Shown piece after piece: positions 54,746 through 64,000 of a stretch of 64,000 nucleotides of DNA. A model generated the notes under the pieces. The model had not been told where the DNA came from. It saw nothing but the letters and a program-made list of their open reading frames with translations, and made no database searches. Every line of letters starts with the position of its first letter. Position 1 is the stretch's first letter. The DNA comes from Leuctra nigra. Taxonomy: Eukaryota > Arthropoda > Insecta > Plecoptera > Leuctridae. The DNA lies in assembly GCA_934045905.1 (NCBI GenBank), contig OW203763.1:45843941-45907940 (forward strand). Reading direction: 5' to 3'. A program made the position numbers and the translations under genes.

Positions 54746-55107
54746 ATGTTTTCGTGGCTCAAATATTCTATTAATCGCAGTTTGTGAAAATAAATTTATT
54801 ACATAAATACGTCAACATACGATTGTAGCTTGAATCCCTCCAACCATTCAGTCATTTGTTCAGTCATCAGTCTTCAGTTCATCGATCATCAGTTCAGACT
54901 TCAGTCATTTAACACTTATTCAGAAGTAGGTAAATTAGAAAACAATGCAATGTGATTTTTCAATCACATTTTGAAACTGTTTGAATCGTTCCAATCTATT
55001 TCAATCTACGGTCTATGTTCTATTCTCGATTTGCTGTAAATGTTCACCGCCGCTCAATGATTCATCGAAAATACAGAAGATTTGATTACTTGATTACGCA
55101 TAGTATA

Positions 55108-56375
55108 GTACAGTCAGTTAGGTAAAAAATTAGGGGTTTGATGATAAAGCTGTAAAAATTTCACCATATACTCAGAAAAACTAGATTATCGACATAGGCT
55201 ACTGTGCATATCAAATTTTTTCATATTTGGGGGGGGGGGGGGGTCAAAATTTAACTTTCAATATTAGAATAAAAATGGCGGAGTTGGTGATAGCAACTCA
55301 AAAACTTTCACAAAATCATCATTAAACTCATCTCATAATAATGTGCCTTTGTGCATGAAAATATTGTCATTATTTTGGTGGTAATTGTTGGCATAAACAC
55401 TAGGGGTTTGATGATAGATTTGTAAAAATGTCACCATATACTCAGCAGAACTAGCTTAGCATCATAGGCTACGGTGCATATAAAAAAATTTCATATTTGG
55501 GGCGGTATGGGGGGTTAAAATTTTTATTTTCAATATTATAATAAAAATTGCGGAGTTGGTGATAGAAACTCAAAACTTTCACAAAATCCTCATTAGGCTC
55601 ATTTTATAATAATAGGCTATTGTGCATGAAATTTTTTCCAATATTTTGGGGGGGATTGGGGGTAGACGATATTTTTAATTGTTGGCATACAAATTAGGGG
55701 TTTGATGATAAACCCGTAAAAATTTTACTCCATACTCAGCAAAACAAGCTCATTGCCATAGGCTATGGTGCATATCAAATTTTTTCATATTTGTGGGGGG
55801 GGGGGGGGGTAAGGGGGGGTTTAATTTTGATTTTCAATATTAGAATAAAAATGGCGGAGTTAATGATAGAAATCTTTAAAGTTTAAAAAATATACTATAT
55901 ACTCATATTATAATAATGGGTCATTTTGAATGAATTTTTTTTCAATAGTTTGGGGGGGAGGGGGGGGTAGACGATACTTTTAATTGTTGGTATAAACATT
56001 GGGGGGTTTGATGATAAAACCTCTAAAAATTCCACATTATACTCAGAAACCCCCCCCCCCCCCTCCCCAAATAATGACAATATTTTCATGCACAAAGGCA
56101 CATTATTATTAGATGAGTTTAATTAGGATTTTGTGAAAGTTTTGAGTTGCTATCACCAGCTCCGCCATTTTAATTCTAATATTGAAAGTAAAATTTTGAC
56201 CCCCCCCCCCCCCCCCACCCCCCCTACCCCCCCCACAAATATTGAAAAAATTTGATATGAACCGTAGCCTATGTTGATAAGCTAGTTTTTCTGAGTATGG
56301 TGAAATTTTTACAGCTTTATCATCAAACCCCTAATTGTGACCTATAAAATCGATCTAACTAACTGTACTAGTAGT
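55108..56375. repeat. Tandem-plus-inverted repeat block with poly-G/poly-C tracts
   Basis: Four direct copies of a unit of roughly 290 bp start with TTAGGGGTTTGATGATA (55131, 55404, 55694, 56005). A further inverted copy runs 56050-56335 and ends TATCATCAAACCCCTAA. Outer tips AGTACAGTCAGTTAG and CTAACTAACTGTACTA are inverted. Each unit holds AAAATGGCGGAGTT and a long G run (C run in the inverted copy). Confidence 0.85.
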
Positions 56376-57872
56376 GAAGGATGTAAGCACAAAAATAGTG
56401 CAAAATGTAATACTTATTTTACCTTTGGTAAAATCTTATAGGAAATTCCTATAGGAAATTTTCCGCTCTTTTATAATTTCGATGTCCTCAAAAAATCGGG
56501 TGGCTATTTTGGGCTCCAGGGCTGTCCAAAGAGCCAAAAGGAGTGGATTTCATTGATATTATAATACTTTTGTCAACTTATTGTTCTTGTATAATAAACG
56601 ATGTGTCAGGAAGGTACGTTAAAAAAATTAAAATAAGTCTAGCCAAAGTTGTATTTATTCAAGAAATTAAAGCGGCGGGTAAGCTCTAAAATGACCGCCA
56701 TTTTCAGGGAATTCTTTTTTCAAGGTTGCAGTTGCTTATGTATAGGTTCATATTATGGACCTTTATCTTAAATATTGATGGATCACGAAATTCAACCATT
56801 GGGGGGGGGGGGGGGGGGGGTGGAGACCTAAATGTTTCGATCTGTAAAATAAACGATAGTAGATAGAGACTAATAATTTCTTGCATACACTAATAAAATT
56901 GTGCTCTGTTCGAAAAGCATCACAAGATCCCAAAATTATGTCGCCATCTTGAATGAGACTCATTTATATTTCGTTCTTTTGCGCTCAGCAGCTAAAAAAT
57001 CATGAGAAATTTGCTATTTTGGTCATCCCCTGTTTACTGCAAAGGTATCAGTCACCGCCTCCTGGACGAACATTACATGCTAAACTCCCTATCCTGGGGC
57101 GTTTTTCAATACAAGAATGCAATTTCAATGAGAACAGTTGGAGATACAGAAAATAAGCAAATTACAAATTTAATCGTTAGTAGGTATTAGGGCTATATTT
57201 TATGTCTAATAAGCTTTTTTCGTAGTTCTTATAAAACTTACTAAATTTTACGAAAAATTAAAAATAAACTCTTTTTAGCCAAGATGGCGGCATAATTTTT
57301 AGTTCTCGTATTTTTTATTTTTTTGAAGAGAGCACATTTTCTTTAGTAGGTATGTGCAAGGAACCATTTTTCTCTAGCTAGTGTGGGCTAGAGAGCCGTG
57401 TGGGCTATTGTACATATATCGAAACCCTTAGGTCTCCACCCCCCCACCCCCCCAAAGCGTTAATTTCGTGACCCATTGATTTTTAAGTTAAAAGTCCATA
57501 ATATGAACCAACATAAAAAACTGCAACCTTGAAGCACAAATTCCCTGAAAATAGCGGTCATTTTAGAGCTTACCCCGCCGACATCTTTAATTTCTTGAAT
57601 AAATACAACTTTGGTTAGACTTAGAATTTTCATTTTTTTATCGTACCTTTCTGACACATCGTTTATTATACAAGAACAATAAATTTACAAAAGTATTATA
57701 ATTTCACAGAAATACACTCCTTTTGGCTCTTTGGACAGCCCTGGAGCCCAAAATAGCCACCCGATTTTTTGAGGATATCGAAATTAAGAAAGAGCGGAAA
57801 ATTTCATATAAGACTGCCAAAGGAAAAATTAGTATCACATTTTGCACTATTTTACCAAATGTATGTGCTAAC
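56374..57872. mobile_element. 1.5-kb element with arms of about 420 bp
   Basis: Left arm 56374-56815 (AGTGCAAAATGTAATAC, GGGCTGTCCAAAGAGCCAAA, AACGATGTGTCAGGAAGGTA) is inverted at 57430-57872. The spacer of about 600 bp shows no transposase. The poly-G at 56801-56820 faces a C run at 57438. Confidence 0.85.
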
Positions 57873-58007
57873 AGTAACAGCCCTCACTCCGTTGCTGGAT
57901 TGAAGTCGAGCATATGATAGCTTCATTACTCAGCCTGAGCCTCCGAGCAATGCCCCAGAGCAAAATGTTCAAGTAACAATCATGAAAAGCTCATAAGGTC
58001 CATTCAT

Positions 58008-58486
58008 ACGGTTGATTGCACGCAACCATACTTCTACCATAAGTCTCATTGGGTGTGCGCGTGTGAACTGGCCGATCATCCCATACTTACCAATTACCGA
58101 TCGAATCGGGAGTATAGAGACTAGCTCTAAACTGGATTATTGAAGATTCCTGATTGGCGTCGTTGACCAATCAGATGTGAGAATTTCAGTCACGTGGTAC
58201 TTACAACGAAATCAAGATGGCTCCGAAAGTGTACAATGACATTAGAATGGGAATCGCTATTGTTTTATTATAACAAATAATTATAGATAAGACGAAATAA
58301 TTATGAAAAACCTCCTTCTGGAACATTTCAACAAAAACAAAAGACAAAATCTTGTTCATAGTCATACGCCTTCCAGAAGCAGGCAAGGTCGTGTGATTGA
58401 ATACGTTGTCGTCTGAACTGGAAAATCTTGCACATCCAATAAAACTTATGCTAGAAGTATACCAATTGTTGCGTGCAATCAACCGT
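58008..58486. mobile_element. MITE (ends ACGGTTGATTGCACGCAAC)
   Basis: A perfect 19-bp inverted repeat at 58008-58026 and 58468-58486. Similarity continues inward (ATACTTCTACCATAAGT against ACTTATGCTAGAAGTAT). About 480 bp, next to the GPCR exon. Confidence 0.85.
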
Positions 58487-58630
58487 GTGATCTCAATCCC
58501 TACTATCCCTACGATCCCTACTATCTCAGTTTTCTCCAAAAATTGACTTGTCTATCGTTATTCTTCTGAACCCTTCATGTTTTCTTAGTCAAAATACTTC
58601 CAATAATCCAAGTAATGGAAAAGGCATTAC

Positions 58631-58756
58631 CTTGAGGAATAAGATGTACACCCAAGGATCAAGAAATTGATTGAATGCAGCCAATCGAATGACTGGAAGA
58701 TCAATCGCCCAACTCTTCATCGTGTCAGGAAACATTTGACTGTACAAAATACGAAC
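58631..58756 (-). CDS. GPCR exon: TM7 of a prostanoid-receptor-like protein (partial)
   Basis: A 126-nt exon, phase 0 at both ends, with acceptor GATATTTTTCAG and donor GTAATG on the minus strand. It translates to 42 residues ending RLAAFNQFLDPWVYILFLK. The (N/D)PxxY motif of class A receptors appears here as DPWVY, and the surrounding RLAxxNQxLDPWVYIL wording is typical of prostaglandin/thromboxane receptors, including insect PGE2 receptors. It would form the third extracellular loop end and TM7; the conserved Arg before LA is the usual prostanoid-carboxylate contact. Other exons were not recognised: the earlier membrane segments should lie upstream, beyond 59.6 kb or outside the window. It sits between two MITEs. 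Confidence 0.82.
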
Positions 58757-58839
58757 CTGAAAAATATCATTCCAGGAACATATTATTACTTCTTAAGAAC
58801 ATGCCACATCGATTGTGTTTTGACACTTAATTAAGCCTA

Positions 58840-59594
58840 CCCACGATTGGATTGGCATAGCATAGCGTACAGAGCACATGAATAGCGCACAGCATATATG
58901 AATCTCTATGCAAGATGCGAAGTGACCATGATTGACACAGCGGCACAGAACAAACGTACCGCGGCATAAGAAATTGGTTATAATTTATATTTTTCTTATG
59001 CGCTGCGTCAAATGACGTCAGATGACTTCATAATCAAAGCCAGTGTTGTAAACAGTTGATCAATTATATGTATTTACCTGTAATATGGCTGTCTCTTAGT
59101 TATTAAATTACATTTGGATTGAATTCATTCATAAATTACAAATATACAAAATGTCACTTGAGTACAATTTAGAAGGCCGTGGATGTTTCATGGTTCATAT
59201 AGGAAGCTGTGGATTTCTTATGCAAGTGTCAATCATGGTTTGACGTTTTCTTGTGCTATTCGAGAAAATAAGGAACACAACTGACCTCTGGTGGATTTTG
59301 TGGTACTAGGTAAATGGCGGCTATCAAGGGCGCATTTGCATAAATATAAATACAAATAGTTGATATAGTTGTTTGTTATGGACAAAAAAGTAAATTTATA
59401 GCTAAATATCAATTTCATTGGTTTTTTGTTTTTTCACTGCTTTATGGAAACACGAAATGTAAAACAAAGAAATTAATATGCGGACCTAATAGTAGCCATC
59501 TTGCCAGAAGTGGCTCCATCACGTATCACTTATTTGTGGGAATAGCTTGTGCGCTATTCGTGTGCGTTATGCGCTATGCTATACCAATCGTGGG
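58840..59594. mobile_element. TA-flanked MITE (ends CCCACGATTGG)
   Basis: Left CCCACGATTGG...GGCATAGCATAGCG and right CGCTATGCTATACCAATCGT then GGG are inverted and flanked by TA. GAATAGCGCACA-like repeats lie inside. 84 bp from the GPCR exon on its upstream side. Confidence 0.8.
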
Positions 59595-60130
59595 TATGCC
59601 TTTACCCAACTACACATGACATTTTTGTTCGTTTTTACTAAGCTAATATCAGGCGTTGGTAGTCCATGACAGTGGTACTCAACCTGCGGCACGCGGGACT
59701 AATTTTTGTGCCCCCCCCCCCCCCCCCCAGTTGATGTATCAAATACCTAATTTTATCACAAAATGTGTCCACTGAAAAAATTATATTAAAATATCTAATT
59801 CAATTTGAGGCATCTTTTGAGAGTTGTCATGCTAGGATCCACGCATCAGGCTGAAAATACGAGGAAATGAAACTTCATACTTGTTGCAACGAAAATGAAG
59901 TCATTTAACAATTCCGAAAATTGTAAAACGTGTTTGGTTTGGCGTGTGAATATTGTTCGATTCGTTTCATAATAAACAAAAGACACTGAATGAACCAGGC
60001 ACGTAGGAAGGATCACTTATGAATTTGCTTAAATTCTAAAAAAAGCGCCCTGCGGGGCAACAATTGCAGGGTAGTTTGCTTCAGTTCGTGCATTTAAGAA
60101 CCCCAGAATCACTTTTAAATTGTTAAAATA

Positions 60131-61870
60131 AAACTAGGAAAACGCTCTGGGTAAACGCGTTGATGAGCGAGCACGGATACGCGCAACACCTCGAACCGAA
60201 ATTCTGTCTATTGAAAATGTATTAAAGGCCAATAATTCTTGAATTTCGTCACTGACTTGTATGAAAATCTTCAAAAATTCCAAAAATATTGGTCCCAATA
60301 ACCATGCAAAGTTTAAAGCTGTTCAATTGAACCCTTATGATATAGAACGGTTCCTTGTTAATTTTCAAAAATCACGGGATCTCGTTCAAAAATATACCTG
60401 GGACCACTCATATGATATTATAGTGTGTGTACACAATATCAGATCGATCTGTTGATTATTTGTGTTAGGGATGGAGCGAACCTGGATTTTGATATCGACT
60501 ATCGATATCATTTATAGATCGATATTTATCGATATATCGATATCGCGATATATCGATATATTGAAATATTGAAATATCGAAATATCGATATATTGAAGTA
60601 TCGATATATTGAAATATCGATATATTGAAATATCGATATATTGAAATAGCGAAATATCGAAATATTGAAATATCGAAATATCGATATATTGAAATATCGA
60701 AATATTGATATATGACAATATTATATTTCGATGTAGGTATGGAAATATTGATATATCGCATAAATGCCTTAAATTGCTCCTAAAACTGATAGGAAATTCA
60801 AAAGAAAATTAAAATAGAAATAACACAGCCGTTCCAAAATATAGGGTCACCGGCCAGATAAGAAAGAAATGTGAATAATCTGAGAAATTGTCCTAAAATC
60901 TGATAAACGCTGCACTGCAAATATGAATTATTTTGCCATTGTAGGTATAAACTTCAATTAAGAATATAGTTGTATCATACGTTAACGCTTCGATATATCG
61001 ATATTTCAATATATCGATATTTTAATATTTCGATATTTCGATATTTCAATATTTCAATATTTCAATATATCGATATTTCAATATTTCGATATTTCGATAT
61101 TTCAATATTTCAATGTATCGATATTTCAATATTTCGATATATCGATATTTCAATATATCGATATTCAATATATTCAGGTATCGATATTTCGATATTTATT
61201 TGATATCGATATATATCGATATATCGATATTTTCTCCATCCCTAATTTGTGTCATATTATGCGTATGAAAGATTCTGTTCTAACTACCTTGAACATTGGA
61301 ACTGAGGCGTCGAATTGGCCGTGATCCATAGCAACAAGCAAAATGTCCGTAAAGTGTCAATAACTTTTGGATATAAACACAGATTTGTCTGAAAATTGTC
61401 AAAAACACAGATAATGTTGGTCCCAATGACCATGCAAAGTTTTAAGTTGATCGGTCGAACAGTTCTAGTTTATATTTATAAAATAACAGTAAAGATTGTT
61501 TTAAATTTTAACCAATCAAAGGATTTGGCTGAAACTTTGTATAATTGGGTACAATGTTGGTCCTAATGACATGTGAAAATTTCAAATTATTCGGAAAAAC
61601 CAATCAAAAGATAATTCTTTTAAAATTTGAACCAATCAATGGATTTCAAAAAAATTTGGGTCTGCAACGCCCGGAAATGGTCCGTACATTTGAGCAAAAT
61701 TTCAGCTTGATCGAAGAAAAACTGTGACTTGTATATCGTCAGTAACAGAAAAAACACATACACACACACACACAAACAGAGGTCCGTGCCAAAAGAGCCA
61801 AAAGGAGACGCCCGCTTCGCTCGCTCAATAAAAAACGCCTGCGGGGCTAAAACTGTGGTGCTTCGCCCCC
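60131..61870 (+). repeat. Unknown dispersed repeat, family R (copy B), interrupted
   Basis: 60131-60457 and 61253-61870 match copy A. The module TGTTGGTCCCAATGACCATG and its neighbours occur more than once, so the family has internal repeats. The tail carries a CA run and GCTTCGCTCGCTCAATAAAA. Confidence 0.7.
60466..61244. mobile_element. hAT-type element with ATCGATAT tandem arms, perfect TSD ATTTGTGT
   Basis: Ends TAGGGATGGAG/CTCCATCCCTA with a perfect 8-bp duplication ATTTGTGT (60458-60465, 61245-61252). Both arms are dominated by runs of ATCGATAT and AAATATTGAAATATCG that can pair over more than 200 bp. The centre (60760-60985) shares unique sequence with 52780-52945. No transposase. Confidence 0.93.
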
Positions 61871-62028
61871 CCCCCTCCCCACCCCCTGATAAAAGTAGTT
61901 ATTACGCGCCTGGACTTAACCTACTCGATCACGTGAGCATTATTGTATATTTTTTTTTAAAAATGCGGTCCGCCAACAAAAGCAAATTCGTACTATTGGC
62001 CCGCAAGTCAAAAGGTTGAGTACCACGG

Positions 62029-62590
62029 GTCTATGGTAACGCCCTTCGTTACTGATTAACTTTACTTGATAAGTATTATTATTAAATTTCCTGCTAGTGT
62101 TTTGTTTTCGTTTATTTCTCAATCAAGCGTCTGTTAAATAAACACCCTAGCCGTGATATCATCGGATATCAGATATCGGATATCATGGTATCCGTAACAC
62201 CATGATCCGTGTAAAAATACCAGCAAAGTCTGTATAACTAAAAGTAAACGAACCCACAATAAAATCAAAATAATCAGCAACAATGTGAGATTTTCCATTG
62301 TTGCTATACAGTAGGCCGACAATGCCGTGATGCTTAGCGTAAAAGTGTTTGGTCCGATCCCCAGACTTTTATATTACTGTTGGGCATTTTAACGATTTTA
62401 AATGAGTGCACCGTACGACTTGGCTGCGTGGAGCGACCGCACCACTAGATTATAGGGGTAACACTGGTTTATTAAGGATCCTCACTTACCCCCACCCCCC
62501 TCCTTAAATGCTCTTAAAAATGAATAGGCCCTTGAATGAATGCCACAATATACAACCGATGTAAAGATTACAATTGGTGGCAGATGTAGG
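62029..62590. other. Nothing recognised
   Basis: A GATATC-rich patch at about 62155-62200 (repeated ATCGGATATC) is the only notable feature. Confidence 0.5.
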
Positions 62591-63386
62591 ATGGCTCAAA
62601 TAAGTATTTAATCTATGTAACAATAACGTAGGAAGAGCTAGATATGGCTCAAATAAGTATTTAATCTATGTAACAATAACGTGAGAAGAGCTAGATATGG
62701 CTCAAATAAGTATTTAATCTATGTAACAATAACGTGAGAAGAGCTAGATATGGCTCAAATAAGTATTTAATCTATGTAACAATAACGTGAGAAGAGCTAG
62801 ATATGGCTCAAATAAGTATTTAATCTATGTAACAATAACGTGAGAAGAGCTAGATATGGCTCAAATAAGTATTTAATCTATGTAACAATAACGTGAGAAG
62901 AGCTAGATATGGCTCAAATAAGTATTTTATCTATGTAACAATAACGTGAGAAGAGCTAGATATGGCTCAAATAAGTATTTAATATATGTAACAATAACAT
63001 GAGAAGAGCTAGATATGGCTCAAATAAGTATTTAATCTATGTAACAATAACGTGAGAAGAGCTAGATATGGCTCAAATAAGTATTTAATCCATGTAACAA
63101 TAACGTGAGAAGAGCTAGATATGGCTCAAATAAGTATTTAATCTATGTAACAATAACGTGAGAAGAGCTAGATATGGCTCAAATAAGTATTTAATCTATG
63201 TAACAATAACATGAGAAGAGCTAGATATGGCTCAAATAAGTATTTAATCTATGTAACAATAACATGAGAAGAGCTAGATATGGCTCAAAAAAGTATTTAA
63301 TCTATGTAACAATAACGTGAGAAGAGCTAGATATGGCTCAAATAAGTATTTAATCTATGTAACAATAACGTGAGAAGAGCTAGATA
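62591..63386 (+). repeat. 53-bp minisatellite, 15 units
   Basis: Unit starts ATGGCTCAAATAAGTATTTA and ends AGAAGAGCTAGAT. 15 copies fit almost exactly in 796 bp, with only scattered single-base changes (for example GTAGGAAG in the first unit, AACATGAG in three). High homogeneity suggests recent expansion. Confidence 0.97.
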
Positions 63387-63460
63387 AATGCGACTGCATG
63401 AATGCATGGTAAAGGTCACTTGCCAGCCAAGATATCCAGATAATGTATTAGTATATTTCT

Positions 63461-63523
63461 TTTTGTCTGGGGCTGAACGTCGCACTGTTCTGCAGGGAGG
63501 TTAATGGCGACGGATGAATGAAT
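63461..63523 (-). mobile_element. SINE S1 3'-tail fragment between two minisatellites
   Basis: Reverse complement reads GTCGCCATTAACCTCCCTGC, AGAACAGTGCGACGTTCAGC, CCCAGAC and AAAA: the conserved S1 tail. The flank GATGAATGAATG borders the 91-bp array. Confidence 0.8.
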
Positions 63524-63526
63524 GTT

Positions 63527-64000
63527 GTCCAGCAGAGAGTGTCGAGCACTGTGATGCTAGACTATGTGATTCTAATGTATGAATATGAGCTGGCCACGTC
63601 ACACTACCGCTATCGGTGTCCAGCAGAGAGTGTCGAGCACTGTGATGCTAGACTATGTGATTCTAATGTATGAATATGAGCTGGCTACGTCACACTACCG
63701 CTATCGGTGTCCAGCAGAGAGTGTCGAGCACTGTGATGCTAGACTATGTGATTCTAATGTATGAATATGAGCTGGCCACGTCACACTACCGCTATCGGTG
63801 TCCAGCAGAGAGTGTCGAGCACTGTGATGCTAGACTATGTGATTCTAATGTATGAATATGAGCTGGCTACGTCACACTACCGCTATCGGTGTCCAGCAGA
63901 GAGTGTCGAGCACTGTGATGCTAGACTATGTGATTCTAATGTATGAATATGAGCTGGCTACGTCACACTACCGCTATCGGTGTCCAGCAGAGAGTGTCGA
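63527..64000 (+). repeat. 91-bp minisatellite, at least 5 units, runs off the window
   Basis: Unit begins TCCAGCAGAGAGTGTCGAGC and ends CACTACCGCTATCGGTG; successive copies are 91 bp apart. The only steady variant is GGCCACG or GGCTACG. Open frames spanning the units are by-products. Confidence 0.95.

Larger units (their letters stand above)
59670..62028. mobile_element. hAT-type element (ends CAGTGGTACTCAACCT), containing nested repeats
   Basis: Left CAGTGGTACTCAACCTGCGG and right CAAAAGGTTGAGTACCACGG. The CAGTGGT.CTCAACCT end is a classical hAT terminus. Flanks GTCCATGA and GTCTATGG match at 6 of 8. Inside lie repeat R copy B and, within that, another hAT element. Poly-C tracts occur near each end (59710, 61868). 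Confidence 0.75.

Noticed and set aside
62591..63386. CRISPR-like array
   Set aside because: The 53-bp units repeat end to end without unique spacers; it is a eukaryotic minisatellite.
63579..63946. Repeated 61-codon frames spaced 91 bp
   Set aside because: By-products of the 91-bp array.

Overview
This is a window of an animal nuclear genome, most likely an arthropod and probably an insect. The evidence is AT-rich DNA, multi-exon genes with GT/AG introns up to about 11.8 kb, and a dense population of small non-autonomous DNA transposons, SINEs and minisatellites. There is no operon, no prokaryotic gene and no CRISPR array. The order of insect cannot be fixed from sequence alone. One 200-base assembly gap (54025-54224) is present.

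Three host genes are supported. (1) An oxysterol-binding-protein-related protein of the ORP9/10/11 group lies on the minus strand from 28472 down to 1339. Eight coding exons join with matching intron phases into 526 residues, from the PH domain through the EQVSHHPP signature of the lipid-transfer domain. The C-terminal part lies beyond base 1. (2) A Hikeshi/OPI10 homologue lies on the plus strand at 32551-45526. Its three coding exons give a complete 202-residue protein. (3) One exon (58631-58756, minus) encodes the seventh membrane segment of a prostanoid-receptor-like GPCR, with no other exon recognised. The ORP and Hikeshi genes are divergent, with about 4.1 kb between their start codons.

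Almost all other sequence that can be classified is repetitive. I find hAT-type elements with 8-bp target duplications (1935, 3619, 5294, 11531, 49771, 59670, 60466), TA-flanked MITEs, a family of long foldback elements with ends like CCGGGTGGC (7037, 15233, 36959, 50382), a tRNA-derived SINE family, a 5S-rRNA-derived SINE, and LINE remnants of two kinds (apurinic-type and restriction-like-endonuclease type). There are four sizeable minisatellites: 22962-24845, 29681-30236, 62591-63386 and 63527 to the end. Insertions are often nested, up to three levels at 59670-62028.

The most unusual observation is the 21-unit minisatellite at 22962-24845. Each unit carries a copy of the 3' splice site of ORP exon 3, and the real exon starts inside the terminal unit. 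Use of any other copy would run into a stop codon within about ten codons. A second curiosity is a 100-bp tandem duplication over the last ORP exon boundary in the window, where a 3-nt difference gives only one copy an AG acceptor.
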